From Prevotella sp. (GTDB taxonomy: Bacteria > Bacteroidota > Bacteroidia > Bacteroidales > Bacteroidaceae): DNA of 64,000 bases. The notes under the pieces were generated by a model that saw only the letters and a program-made list of their open reading frames with translations, did no database searches and had not been told where the DNA came from. Positions 9,511 through 18,322 of the stretch are shown here, piece after piece. How positions within the stretch are numbered: position 1 is the first letter of the stretch; each line of letters starts with the position of its first letter. The stretch covers positions 1 through 64,000 of the forward strand of contig JAEEWT010000008.1 in NCBI GenBank assembly GCA_016287755.1, given 5' to 3'. The position numbers and the translations under genes are program-made.

Positions 9511-10629
9511 TCATCCCTCATCTTTCAAAGGGTTCCACCCTTGTGCAGTGATTACAAATTCCTGACCGTCGCGGCTGACCAGCATGGTGCCGAGTTCCTT
9601 GCGGGTGATGTGACCGATGAGTTTCACATCTTCCATGGCCTCGATCTTCTCATGGTCGCCAATGGGCACGGTGAAGAGCAGCTCATAGTCCTCACCGCCG
9701 TTCATGGCGCAGGTGGTGACGTTCATGTTCAGCTCCTCGGCCATCACGGCTGTCTGGTAGTCGATAGGTATATTCTTCTCGTAGATGCGGCATCCTGTGC
9801 CCGACTGCTTGCAGATGTGCAGCAGCTCGCTGGAAAGACCGTCGCTGATGTCCATCATGGCCGTAGGACGGATATTGGCCTCGCGCAGCAGCTGGATGAT
9901 GTCCCCGCGTGCCTCAGGCTTCAGCTGGCGCTGCAGCAGATACTCCTTTCCTGAGAAGTCGGGCTGGAAATCCTTGGTGAGCGCCCACTGTTTCTGGAAC
10001 ATCTCCCTTTTCTGCTCATAGGTACCGTCGGCCTTGGCCGCCTTCACCTTCTGGTTGAGCTCGTCGATCTGCTGGTAATAAACGGTCTTTTCGCGCTCCA
10101 GCAGCTGGAGTCCCATATAGGCCGCACCAAGGTCGCCACTGACACAAATCAGATCGGTGTCCTGGGCGCCACTGCGATACACGATATCCTCTTTGCGAGC
10201 CTCGCCGATACAGGTGATGCTAATGGCCATGCCCGTGAGCGACGACGTGGTGTCGCCTCCCACAATGTCAACATTCCATTTGTCGCACGCCATGCGCAGT
10301 CCGCTGTAGAACTGCTCCATGTCCTCTACAGAGAACCGTTTACTGAGCGCGAGACTGACCGTCATCTGACGGGGTATGCCGTTCATGGCGAAGATATCAG
10401 AGATGTTCACCATGGCCGACTTATACCCTAAGTGCTGGAGGTCGATATAGGTAAGGTCGAAGTGCACGCCCTCCATGAGCATGTCGGTGGTTACCAGTAC
10501 CTCCGCATCGGGATAGTGCATCACAGCACAGTCGTCGCCCACTCCTTTCAGGGTGGACGCGTTTTGGGGTTTGATTCCTTCGGTGAGTCGGTCGATGAGA
10601 CCGAACTCGCCGATTTTAGCTATATCCAT
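9511..10629 (-). CDS. thiL: Thiamine-monophosphate kinase
   Basis: A 372-residue ThiL, which phosphorylates thiamine monophosphate to the active cofactor thiamine diphosphate using ATP. Family signatures are GVGDDCAVM near residue 30, LVTTDMLMEGVHFD near 45, KSAMVNISDIFAMNGIP near 70, DIVGGDTTSS near 122 and MMDISDGLSSEL near 270. It is the last gene of the minus-strand operon sppA-lpxK-punA-thiL, 19 bp behind punA. Cytoplasmic. Somewhat longer than E. coli ThiL because of an insert around residues 190-230. Confidence 0.95.
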   Translation of the reverse strand: MDIAKIGEFGLIDRLTEGIKPQNASTLKGVGDDCAVMHYPDAEVLVTTDMLMEGVHFDLTYIDLQHLGYKSAMVNISDIFAMNGIPRQMTVSLALSKRFSVEDMEQFYSGLRMACDKWNVDIVGGDTTSSLTGMAISITCIGEARKEDIVYRSGAQDTDLICVSGDLGAAYMGLQLLEREKTVYYQQIDELNQKVKAAKADGTYEQKREMFQKQWALTKDFQPDFSGKEYLLQRQLKPEARGDIIQLLREANIRPTAMMDISDGLSSELLHICKQSGTGCRIYEKNIPIDYQTAVMAEELNMNVTTCAMNGGEDYELLFTVPIGDHEKIEAMEDVKLIGHITRKELGTMLVSRDGQEFVITAQGWNPLKDEG

Positions 10630-10648
10630 GTTTTGATTCTTTCTATTG

Positions 10649-11458
10649 TTATGCCCTGTTGATCATCTCGCGCATGATCTCGGTCATGAGCGGCTGGGCC
10701 TTGTTGGCAGCTTCCTGCACCTCCTCATGACTCACGGCTACTGGCACATCGAAGCCACCGAGGTCGGTGATGACCGACACACCGAAGGTCTTGATGCCGC
10801 AGTGATGGGCCACGATGACCTCAGGAACGGTACTCATGCCTACCGCATCACCACCCAGCGTGCGGTACATCCTGTATTCGGCCGGTGTCTCGAAGGTGGG
10901 ACCTTGTACGCCTACATACACGCCATGCACCACATAGATGCCCTTTTCCTGAGCAATCTTGTCGGCCTCGGCAATCAAAGCGAGGTCGTACGGCTCGTGC
11001 ATATCGGGGAATCGCGGTCCGGTGGGGAAGTTCTTCCCGCGCAGCGGATGCTCGGGGAAGAAATTGATATGGTCGGTGATGATCATCAAATCGCCGATCT
11101 TGAACGAAGGATTCATACCGCCCGAGGCGTTGCTCACGAAGAGGGTCTTGATGCCCAGCTCGTACATCACGCGGATGGGGAAGGTGACCTCTTTCATGGA
11201 GTAGCCTTCATAAAAGTGGAAACGCCCCTGCATGGCCATGATATCCTTGTTGCCGAGCTTACCGAAGATGAGCTTCCCGGAATGGCCCTCTACCGTTGAT
11301 ACAGGGAAGTTGGGAATCTCTGAATAAGGAAACTCATACGTATCAGTTATTTCTGAAGCTAATTGTCCGAGGCCCGTTCCCAGAATGATCGCGGTTGTTG
11401 GACTTGTGCTCATCCTTTGCTTTAGCCAGGATGCTGTTTCTTGAATTTTTTCGTACAT
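10649..11458 (-). CDS. punA: Purine nucleoside phosphorylase
   Basis: A 269-residue trimeric-type purine nucleoside phosphorylase. It splits inosine and guanosine with phosphate to base and ribose-1-phosphate in purine salvage. Motifs are ILGTGLGQLA (phosphate loop), VEGHSGKLIFG, MQGRFHFYEGY, FVSNASGGMNP, GPTFETPAEYR and GGDAVGMSTVPEV, in the family order. I use the ATG at 11458; the frame can be extended by two codons to a TTG. Its first 116 bp overlap the 3' end of lpxK in another frame, which implies translational coupling. Confidence 0.95.
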   Translation of the reverse strand: MYEKIQETASWLKQRMSTSPTTAIILGTGLGQLASEITDTYEFPYSEIPNFPVSTVEGHSGKLIFGKLGNKDIMAMQGRFHFYEGYSMKEVTFPIRVMYELGIKTLFVSNASGGMNPSFKIGDLMIITDHINFFPEHPLRGKNFPTGPRFPDMHEPYDLALIAEADKIAQEKGIYVVHGVYVGVQGPTFETPAEYRMYRTLGGDAVGMSTVPEVIVAHHCGIKTFGVSVITDLGGFDVPVAVSHEEVQEAANKAQPLMTEIMREMINRA

Positions 11459-12515
11459 AGCCAATGATCTTTTCGTTAAACTCTTCTTGTTGATTCAGCA
11501 AGAACTCCACCTCGATGGGAAGCATGTAGATATGCTGTCTTACCTCGTCGGATAGTCCTTCCACCCCAAACAGTCGCGCATTGTCTTTCTCGGTGGTGAT
11601 CACCATCTTGGGTTCAGGCATAGCGGCGAAGGTTTCGTTGATGAGCTCGATATCCTTCTTCTTGAAACGATGATGATCGGGATAGGTGAGCGGCGTGATA
11701 TTCTTGGTGTAAGGCTCCAGGTCGATCATCATCTGCTTGGGTGAGGCGATACCTGTAAGCAGCAGGATATTCATATCCGACTGGATGTCGCTCAGCGGTC
11801 GGTCATCACCGTAATACAGCGGTTTCAGCTTGTTGTATTTCAGTGTGGTGAAGAACAGCTTCTGATAAGGGTAGAGGTTCATGGCCCTGGTGAGCACGCG
11901 GAACTCCATAGGCTTGAGGTCGCGCGGACATTTCGTGATGATCACGATGTCGGCGCGGTTCTTCCCCTGCTTGGGCTCGCGCAGCATACCCGCTGGCAAC
12001 AGCTTGTCGTAGATAATCAGACGGTGGTAGTCGACCAGCAGGATATTGATGCCCGGCTTGACGTAACGGTGCTGGAAAGCATCATCCAGCAGAACCACAT
12101 CGGTGTCCTTGGTCTCCTCGTCGCCAGTGAGACGGTCGATACCATGACAACGGTTCCTGTCAACGGCGATATGGATATCAGGATACTTCTTCTTCATCTG
12201 GTAAGGCTCATCACCAATCATACGCGACGTGGAGTCCTTGTCGGCCAGCACATAGCCCGAGCTCTTGCGCTTGTAGCCCCTGCTGAGTACTGCCACTTTC
12301 GTCTTGTCTTGCAGCAGACGAACCAGATACTCTACATGCGGTGTCTTGCCAGAGCCGCCCACCGTGATGTTCCCCACCGAGATGATGGGGGTTTTGAAGG
12401 AACGGCTTTTCAGCACGCCCATCTCGAACAGCTGGTTGCGGAATCTTACACCGATACCGTAGAGCCAGCTGACGGGCAGCAGCCATTCGCGTATCTTGAT
12501 GAAATCACCTTCCAT
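11343..12515 (-). CDS. lpxK: Tetraacyldisaccharide 4'-kinase
   Basis: A 390-residue LpxK, the inner-membrane kinase that adds the 4'-phosphate in lipid A synthesis. It has the P-loop VGGSGKTP near residue 52, SRGYKRKSSGY, the acidic VLLDDAFQH motif, and TGIASPKQM in the second domain. The last roughly 40 residues (NSRNSILAKAKDEHK onward) are basic and polar and are encoded in the same DNA as the start of punA. The gene starts 2 bp after the sppA stop codon, so the two are coupled. Confidence 0.94.
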   Translation of the reverse strand: MEGDFIKIREWLLPVSWLYGIGVRFRNQLFEMGVLKSRSFKTPIISVGNITVGGSGKTPHVEYLVRLLQDKTKVAVLSRGYKRKSSGYVLADKDSTSRMIGDEPYQMKKKYPDIHIAVDRNRCHGIDRLTGDEETKDTDVVLLDDAFQHRYVKPGINILLVDYHRLIIYDKLLPAGMLREPKQGKNRADIVIITKCPRDLKPMEFRVLTRAMNLYPYQKLFFTTLKYNKLKPLYYGDDRPLSDIQSDMNILLLTGIASPKQMMIDLEPYTKNITPLTYPDHHRFKKKDIELINETFAAMPEPKMVITTEKDNARLFGVEGLSDEVRQHIYMLPIEVEFLLNQQEEFNEKIIGYVRKNSRNSILAKAKDEHKSNNRDHSGNGPRTISFRNN

Positions 12516-12517
12516 GG

Positions 12518-14293
12518 TTATCGGATATTCAGATAGAACGGTAATCTTGCCTGGATGGCATTCTGATTGTTGATATTCTTAAGCAGCACGAACGGCTCGT
12601 AGAAATCACCCAAGGTGGCACGCATCTGTGCATCGAGGTAGTTGCCGCCAGTGTCTGACATGCTGTCCATGATCTGGTCGAAGAAGTCTGCCTCGCCGGG
12701 ATAGGAAGAGGTGAAGTATTCGTCGAGCTTGGCCAGTTCGGCTGCTTTCTTCACTGCATCATCGATGCTACCAAGCTGGTCAACCAACTTGATGCCCAGG
12801 GCATCCTTGCCCAACCATACATGACCTTGTGCTATCTCTTCGATGGCCTCTGTGCTCTGCTTTCTTCCATCGGCCACACGCTGACGGAACAGCTTATAGC
12901 CACGGTCGATATAGGCATTGAGATAAGCCATCTCTTCCTCGTTGAACGGACGGGCCAAGGTGCCGAAGCCAGCGTTCTTGTTGGTCTTCACCTCGTCGAA
13001 CTTCACACCCAGCTTCTGGGTAAGCAGTCCGCTAAAGTCGGGGAACATACCAAAGATACCGATGCTACCCGTGATGGTGGTAGGCTCAGCCACGATCCAG
13101 TTGGCCGGACAGCTGATATAGTAACCACCAGAGGCAGCCATGCCGCCCATGGATACTACGACGGGCTTCTTGGCTTTGAGGTTCATCATAGCATGCCAGA
13201 TCTGCTCAGAAGCATAGGCGGAACCACCACCGCTGTTGACACGCAGTACGACGGCCTTCACATCATCGTCGGCAGCCAGTTTCTCAAGGTCCTTGCTCAC
13301 TTCCTTACCCACAATCAGATGGTCGGTTGAACCCAAGGAACCCGTTCCTCGGTCATCTACAATACTACCATAGGCATAATAGACGGCAATCTTATCGCCC
13401 TTGCGGTTCTCCTTCACATTCTGCATCTGCTCCACATTGATCTGGTTGATGTCCTTGTCCTCGTCAATGCCCAGCAGCTTCTTCACTTCACCTTTCACTT
13501 CCTCACTATAGAGCAGCTTGTCAACCAGCTTGTTCTTGACGTAATCCTGCTGGTCGGCCAGCATCACCATACCGTCGGCAAGGGTGTTCAGGGTTTCCTT
13601 ACTGATCTTACGACTGGCAGAGACATCATTCAGCATGGTGTCCCAGATACCTGTGATATACGCCGTGATCTGCTCGCGGTTGGGCTCACTCATGTGGTCG
13701 GAGGTGTAGGTCTCGGGAGCACTCTTGTAAGCGCCCACCTTAGCCAGCTGCACCTTCACGCCGAACTTCTCCAGCAGGTCTTTCAGGTAGTAGGGCTGAG
13801 AAGCCAAGCCGTGCCAATCCACCATACCCTGCGGGTTGAGCCAGATCTTATCAGCCACACTGGCCAGGTAATAAGAGCTCTGAGAATACTGGTCGGCATA
13901 GGCCACGATCCACTTACCGCTTTTCTTGAAATCGACGAGCGCATCGCGCAGCTCCTGCGTGGAGGCAGGGATTCCGCTGAACATGCCACCTTCTATATAG
14001 ATACCTTTTACATTGTCATTCTCCTTAGCTTTCTTGATGGCATTGAGGGTCTCCTCAAGACCGATGGTCTGACCTACCACGCCGGATAATTGCGTCATGA
14101 TATTGTTTTCAGCCCGCTCTTCCAGCGAACCATCCATTTTCAATACCAACACACTATTGTCCTTCACCTTAGTTGTGGCATCGGATGAGGCTACCATACC
14201 TACGATACTCATCACACCAAAGAAGCCGATCAACAGCAAAAACACCAAGATGCCCACCACTGTGGCGAGCACGTTCAAAAAGAAATTTTTCAT
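12518..14293 (-). CDS. sppA: Signal peptide peptidase SppA, long type
   Basis: A 591-residue membrane-bound serine protease of the double-domain SppA class, which degrades cleaved signal peptides. One N-terminal membrane segment (residues about 8-33) is followed by two ClpP-like repeats. The general base lies in VGAYKSAPE (Lys190) and the nucleophile in GGMAASGGYYIS (Ser388). Their separation of 198 matches E. coli SppA (Lys209/Ser409). VNSGGGSAYASEQ, just ahead, forms the oxyanion region. It is the first gene of sppA-lpxK-punA-thiL. Confidence 0.95.
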   Translation of the reverse strand: MKNFFLNVLATVVGILVFLLLIGFFGVMSIVGMVASSDATTKVKDNSVLVLKMDGSLEERAENNIMTQLSGVVGQTIGLEETLNAIKKAKENDNVKGIYIEGGMFSGIPASTQELRDALVDFKKSGKWIVAYADQYSQSSYYLASVADKIWLNPQGMVDWHGLASQPYYLKDLLEKFGVKVQLAKVGAYKSAPETYTSDHMSEPNREQITAYITGIWDTMLNDVSASRKISKETLNTLADGMVMLADQQDYVKNKLVDKLLYSEEVKGEVKKLLGIDEDKDINQINVEQMQNVKENRKGDKIAVYYAYGSIVDDRGTGSLGSTDHLIVGKEVSKDLEKLAADDDVKAVVLRVNSGGGSAYASEQIWHAMMNLKAKKPVVVSMGGMAASGGYYISCPANWIVAEPTTITGSIGIFGMFPDFSGLLTQKLGVKFDEVKTNKNAGFGTLARPFNEEEMAYLNAYIDRGYKLFRQRVADGRKQSTEAIEEIAQGHVWLGKDALGIKLVDQLGSIDDAVKKAAELAKLDEYFTSSYPGEADFFDQIMDSMSDTGGNYLDAQMRATLGDFYEPFVLLKNINNQNAIQARLPFYLNIR

Positions 14294-14360
14294 ATACAGT
14301 TTTATGACAACTTGTTAAACATCGTGATTGTAAAACAAAAAAGGCATAGCCAATTCTTTG

Positions 14361-14368
14361 CAAAGATA
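14361..14368 (-). promoter_or_regulatory. -7 box of the sppA operon
   Basis: TATCTTTG read on the minus strand, 67 bp before the sppA ATG. The -33 is not convincing. Confidence 0.6.
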
Positions 14369-14452
14369 GACAAAAAAGTTGATAACAGTCATCTATGAGC
14401 CGTTATTTTTCAAAAAAAAGCCCAAATAGCGCCTTCTTTCGCCATTTTTTTG

Positions 14453-14460
14453 TATTTTTG
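14453..14460 (+). promoter_or_regulatory. -7 box of the SDR gene
   Basis: TATTTTTG ends only 7 bp before the ATG at 14468. Transcription would begin close to the start codon, so the mRNA would be nearly leaderless. This also excludes the in-frame start at 14450. Confidence 0.55.
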
Positions 14461-14467
14461 CCCTATC

Positions 14468-15196
14468 ATGAAACAGGCAATTGTGTTGGGAGCCTCATCT
14501 GGCATGGGGCGAAAAGTGAGTGAGATGCTACTGAAAGAAGGGTGGCATGTGGGTGTTGCGGCACGAAGAATGGATGCGTTGAACGAACTGGCAGAATCCT
14601 TCCCCGGCAGGGTGGAGGTGATGCAGATTGACGTGATGGCGGAAGAGGCGCCGCAGCGACTGCTGGAACTTATCGATAAGGTGGGGGGTGTCGACCTGTA
14701 TTTCCATGCTTCGGGAATCGGAAAGCAGAACATGCTGCTGGATGAGGAGGTGGAACAGAAGACGGTGATGACCAATGCCTTGGGATTCACGCGGATGGTG
14801 GATACCGTCTTTACGTATATGACCGATCATCAGGGCGGTCATATTGCGGTGATCTCTTCGATTGCTGGAACAAAGGGATTAGGTGCCGCCCCGTCGTACA
14901 GCGCCACCAAGGCTTTTCAGAACGTGTACATCCAGTCGTTAGAGCAACAGGCTAACATGCGGAAGCTACCCATTCGCTTTACGGATATCCGACCCGGTTT
15001 CGTGGATACGCCGCTGTTGGGCGACGGGAAGAAGTATCCTTTGCTGATGGATGCTGATAAGGTGGCCAAGGACATCCTACAGGCCATCAAGCAGCAACGC
15101 CATGTGCGGGTTATCGATTGGCGTTACCGTTTACTGGTTCCTTTCTGGCGAATGATTCCCAACTGGTTGTGGCGAAGACTTCCTATTCGGAATTGA
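14468..15196 (+). CDS. SDR-family NAD(P)-dependent oxidoreductase
   Basis: A 242-residue classical short-chain dehydrogenase/reductase. It has the cofactor motif GASSGMG at residues 8-14, an NALG-type strand (MTNALGF), the catalytic serine in AVISSIAG and the YSATK pair near residue 143. PGFVDT follows the active site as usual. The C-terminal 25 residues (IDWRYRLLVPFWRMIPNW) are hydrophobic and amphipathic, so it may touch the membrane. Substrate unknown. Convergent with tex. Confidence 0.88.
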   Translation: MKQAIVLGASSGMGRKVSEMLLKEGWHVGVAARRMDALNELAESFPGRVEVMQIDVMAEEAPQRLLELIDKVGGVDLYFHASGIGKQNMLLDEEVEQKTVMTNALGFTRMVDTVFTYMTDHQGGHIAVISSIAGTKGLGAAPSYSATKAFQNVYIQSLEQQANMRKLPIRFTDIRPGFVDTPLLGDGKKYPLLMDADKVAKDILQAIKQQRHVRVIDWRYRLLVPFWRMIPNWLWRRLPIRN

Positions 15197-15200
15197 AGCC

Positions 15201-15226
15201 ACCCCTGACCCCTCCATGAGGAGGGG
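15201..15226. repeat. GC-rich hairpin repeat, copy 1 (intergenic)
   Basis: A 7-bp stem CCCCTCC/GGAGGGG (15209-15226) with an ATGA loop, flanked by CCACCCCTGA. It lies between the convergent SDR and tex genes and can act as their terminator. The same unit occurs at 25107-25142 and 29555-29582, where it lies inside coding sequence. Confidence 0.7.
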
Positions 15227-15238
15227 AACTATGGAGTG

Positions 15239-17389
15239 TTAGAGGCGCATCGTGAGGGAGATGCGGTTTCTCCTTCTGTCTATTTCCACCACCTTCACCT
15301 TCACATGCTGATGCAGGTGAACAACCTCGTTAGGATCTTTCACGAACTTATTGGCTAACTGAGAGATATGAACCAGTCCGTCTTGATGTACACCGATATC
15401 CACAAAGGCGCCGAAGTTGGTGATGTTCGTCACGATACCTGGTAAGATCATCCCTTCTTCCAGGTCATCTACCTCTTTCACATTCGGGTCGAACTCGAAG
15501 ACCTCCACCTGTTCTCTGGGGTCCCTTCCGGGTTTCTCCAGCTCTTTCATGATATCCGTCAGCGTGGGAATTCCCACCTCGTCGGTCACATACTGATGGA
15601 TATCGATGGCCTCCCTTCTGCTTTTCTCCTCAATGAGCTGTTTGACGGTGCAATGCTGGTCCTTGGCCATCTGTTCCACCAGGTGATAGCGTTCAGGGTG
15701 AACGGCAGAGTTATCAAGCGGGTTCTCTGCTCCAGGGATGCGGAGGAAGCCGGCACACTGCTCAAAGGCCGCGGGTCCTAAGCGGGGAACCTTCTTGAGT
15801 TGGGAACGGGAGGTAAAGGCACCGTTGTCGCTGCGGTAGTCAACGATGTTCTTGGCTAACGTAGGACCTAATCCGCTGACGTAGGTAAGAAGGTGATGAC
15901 TGGCGGTATTCAGGTTCACGCCCACGAGGTTCACACAGCTCTCTACGGTCTGGTCAAGACTCCTCTTCAGCTTTCCTTGGTCCACATCATGCTGATACTG
16001 TCCTACACCGATGCTCTTCGGGTCGATCTTCACCAGTTCGGCCAAGGGATCCATGAGTCGGCGACCGATACTGACAGCCCCACGCACCGTTACATCCTCA
16101 TCAGGGAACTCCTCGCGGGCAGTCTTGGAAGCAGAATAGACAGAGGCACCGTCTTCGCTTACCACAAAAACTTGTGGAGTGGTGTTCGTGGAGTGTGGAG
16201 TGTGGAGGGAGGAGATGACATCCTGCATGAACTCCTTGGTTTCACGACTGGCCGTACCATTACCGATGGCAATGGCCTCGATATGGTAGTCGTCGATCAT
16301 TTTCTGCACGTGCATCGTGGCCTGCATACGATGGTTGACAGGCGGGTGGGGGAAGATGGCCTCATGGTGCAGCAGGTTACCCTGTGCATCAAGGCACACT
16401 ACCTTACAGCCTGTGCGGAAGCCGGGGTCAACACCCATCACCCTTTTCTGTCCTAACGGCGCATCCATCAGTAGCTGGCGCAGGTTGGAGGTGAATACCT
16501 GGATGGCCTCATCATCCGCCTGTTCCTTGCTCATGGCTGCAAACTCGGTCTCGATACTGGGTTCCAGCAGACGCTTGTAGCCGTCTTCCACGGCCTCGCT
16601 AACCAGGCGCTGGCACTTGCCGTAGCCACGAACATAGTTCCGTTGCAGACGATCGATGCAGAAGTCATCATCGGTGGTGATACTCACTCTCAGAATACCT
16701 TCGCTCTCACCGCGCCGCATAGCCAGCAGTCGGTGGGAAGAACACCGTTTGAGTGGCTCGTGCCAATCGAAGTAATCGGAATACTTCGCCGCTTCCTCTG
16801 TTTCCTTCTTCGCCTTCACCACCTTACTGGTAATGAGGGCATTGCGGCGGAATGACTGGCGTACGATGTTACGACTGCGTTCGTCCTCACTCACCATTTC
16901 GGCAATGATATCCTGCGCCCCCTTGAGGGCTGCCTCCACATCAGTCACCTCACCTTTCACAAACCGTTGGGCAGCCTGTTTGGGATTCTGTTCCCGCTGC
17001 ATGAGCAGAAGAGTGGCCAGGGGTTCCAGTCCTTGTTCCTTCGCCACGGAAGCCCTCGTCCTGCGCTTGGGTCGGAAGGGCAGGTAGATATCCTCCAGCT
17101 CCGTAGCGTCCCAGCAGTCATCAATGCGTTTCTGCAGCTCGGCGGTCATCTTCTCCTGTTCGGTAATGGTCTTGACGATGGTTTCCTTCCGCTTGACCAG
17201 TTCCTTCAGTTTGTCGTTCATATCGGCAATGCGGGTGATCTGCACCTCGTCGAGTCCTCCTGTGCGTTCTTTTCTATATCGTGAGATGAAAGGGATGGTG
17301 CAGCCGTCCTCCAGCAGCGCCAGTGTATTGTCAACCCCTTTTTCGGGAAGACCTAATACTTGTGCTATTCTCTTGGTGAATGGATTCAT
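15239..17389 (-). CDS. tex: Tex-family RNA-binding protein
   Basis: A 716-residue Tex protein, a nucleic-acid-binding factor with a helical N-terminal region, a YqgF/RNase-H-like domain (MGVDPGFRTGCKVVCLD near residue 330), helix-hairpin-helix segments (LTYVSGLGPTLAKNIVDY) and a C-terminal S1 domain (ITNFGAFVDIGVHQDGLVHI). I start at the ATG at 17389 because the -7 box lies at 17415-17422; the longer frame would start upstream of it. In the YqgF-like domain, near residues 395-407, a short Ser/His/Thr/Pro-rich insert (LHTPHSTNTTP) is encoded by a 7-nt repeat that also occurs elsewhere in the window. Transcription-associated role inferred from the family. Confidence 0.95.
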   Translation of the reverse strand: MNPFTKRIAQVLGLPEKGVDNTLALLEDGCTIPFISRYRKERTGGLDEVQITRIADMNDKLKELVKRKETIVKTITEQEKMTAELQKRIDDCWDATELEDIYLPFRPKRRTRASVAKEQGLEPLATLLLMQREQNPKQAAQRFVKGEVTDVEAALKGAQDIIAEMVSEDERSRNIVRQSFRRNALITSKVVKAKKETEEAAKYSDYFDWHEPLKRCSSHRLLAMRRGESEGILRVSITTDDDFCIDRLQRNYVRGYGKCQRLVSEAVEDGYKRLLEPSIETEFAAMSKEQADDEAIQVFTSNLRQLLMDAPLGQKRVMGVDPGFRTGCKVVCLDAQGNLLHHEAIFPHPPVNHRMQATMHVQKMIDDYHIEAIAIGNGTASRETKEFMQDVISSLHTPHSTNTTPQVFVVSEDGASVYSASKTAREEFPDEDVTVRGAVSIGRRLMDPLAELVKIDPKSIGVGQYQHDVDQGKLKRSLDQTVESCVNLVGVNLNTASHHLLTYVSGLGPTLAKNIVDYRSDNGAFTSRSQLKKVPRLGPAAFEQCAGFLRIPGAENPLDNSAVHPERYHLVEQMAKDQHCTVKQLIEEKSRREAIDIHQYVTDEVGIPTLTDIMKELEKPGRDPREQVEVFEFDPNVKEVDDLEEGMILPGIVTNITNFGAFVDIGVHQDGLVHISQLANKFVKDPNEVVHLHQHVKVKVVEIDRRRNRISLTMRL
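16171..16212. repeat. GTGGAGT heptamer repeat inside tex
   Basis: A run of GTGGAGT-like 7-nt units, read on the minus strand as LHTPHSTNTTP. The same repeat occurs in the ABC-F gene (19952-20066) and in hemW (38231-38308). It does not break the frame. Confidence 0.7.
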
Positions 17390-17414
17390 GTCGTAGTATG
17401 TTTGTTTCCGACGA

Positions 17415-17445
17415 CAAAGATAATGTGTTTTGTCCAAACGACCAA
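17415..17445 (-). promoter_or_regulatory. Promoter of tex
   Basis: On the minus strand: TTG at 17445-17443, 20 bp spacer, TATCTTTG at 17422-17415. This is a canonical Bacteroidetes promoter, 25 bp before the tex ATG. Confidence 0.75.
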
Positions 17446-17469
17446 ACGATGATGACAAAAAAGCAGAGA

Positions 17470-17493
17470 GGGCGACCCGCTTGGTGGTCACCC
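17470..17493 (-). terminator. Terminator of the Tyr-rich lipoprotein gene
   Basis: GGGTGACC pairs with GGTCGCCC (one G-T pair) on the minus strand. An 8-nt loop separates the arms, and CTCTCTGCTTTTTT follows. It lies 40 bp after the stop codon of the gene at 17534-18109. Confidence 0.6.
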
Positions 17494-17533
17494 CCTCCTT
17501 TCATATGCAATCCCTAATTAACATGAGTATATA

Positions 17534-18109
17534 TCATTTTGCAAACGCTCCCTTGGCAGCGGTCTTCAGCTTGCTGTCACCAGCTGCGCGGGTCTGCGGC
17601 TTGGCATAGTAATAATAATCGTAGTAATCATAGTCGTACCAGTAAGGATCCCAGTCGAAGTTGTTGATGGCATACAGGCGGAAGGAGATGTCTGATGCCG
17701 TTCCATCATCGAAGTATCCCTCGAAGTAGTTGCTGCTCAGCGAGTAGTCGTAGATATACACGGGATCATAATAGGTATCCGCATAACGGATGGTGATGGT
17801 GCCGCCATATACACTCCAGTCGAACTCGCAGTAGTAGTAGCTTCCGTACGGATCGTCGAGATCGTAGTCCACCTCATAACCAGTACCTGATGTGTAGCCT
17901 TCGCCATTGAACTGCATCACGGTGCGGTAGTGGTTTCCGGTGAGACCCCAACGGTCGTGGTAGTACTGACGAATGGTTCCCTGCCATGTCTTTCCGTAGA
18001 AAGTACCGCCGCTCAGGTTATCGGCGATATACTCGTCCTCGCAAGAGGTGAAAGTAAATGCCATCGCTGCGATGAGCATCAGGGTGATGATAGAAGTAAA
18101 CTTTTTCAT
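17534..18109 (-). CDS. Tyr/Asp-rich putative lipoprotein
   Basis: A 191-residue protein with a lipoprotein signal peptide (MKKFTSIITLMLIAAMAFTF followed by TSCED, Cys23). The mature part is rich in Tyr and Asp, with alternating beta-strand patterns (YEVDYDLDDPYGSYYYC, DWSVYGGTITIRY) and a low-complexity YWYDYDYYDYYYY stretch near residue 160. A lipocalin-like or beta-sandwich fold is possible. The C-terminus is Lys/Ala-rich. Its function is unknown. Expressed from a -7 box at 18155-18162 (TATCTTTG on the minus strand). Confidence 0.75.
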   Translation of the reverse strand: MKKFTSIITLMLIAAMAFTFTSCEDEYIADNLSGGTFYGKTWQGTIRQYYHDRWGLTGNHYRTVMQFNGEGYTSGTGYEVDYDLDDPYGSYYYCEFDWSVYGGTITIRYADTYYDPVYIYDYSLSSNYFEGYFDDGTASDISFRLYAINNFDWDPYWYDYDYYDYYYYAKPQTRAAGDSKLKTAAKGAFAK

Positions 18110-18154
18110 AATCGTATGGTTTTAAATGGTTCAACTTATTATCTTTTCTCGCTG

Positions 18155-18162
18155 CAAAGATA
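18155..18162 (-). promoter_or_regulatory. -7 box of the Tyr-rich lipoprotein gene
   Basis: TATCTTTG on the minus strand, 45 bp before the ATG; -33 not evident. Confidence 0.55.
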
Positions 18163-18269
18163 GATCAAGAATCTGTCTCCTGAAAAGGAATTTCCATAAA
18201 ACGGGGTGGGAAAAACCCTAAAGTTAGGAGGGGATTTCCTATGCAGTAAGTTTTTTTCACTATATCCTT

Positions 18270-18300
18270 TTGCGGGAATGGTGGAAAATGATTACTTTTG
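18270..18300 (+). promoter_or_regulatory. Promoter of the ABC-F gene
   Basis: TTG at 18270-18272, 20 bp spacer, TACTTTTG at 18293-18300; the ATG is 22 bp further on. Confidence 0.7.
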
Positions 18301-18322
18301 CACGATTTATTGAGAATGAAAG

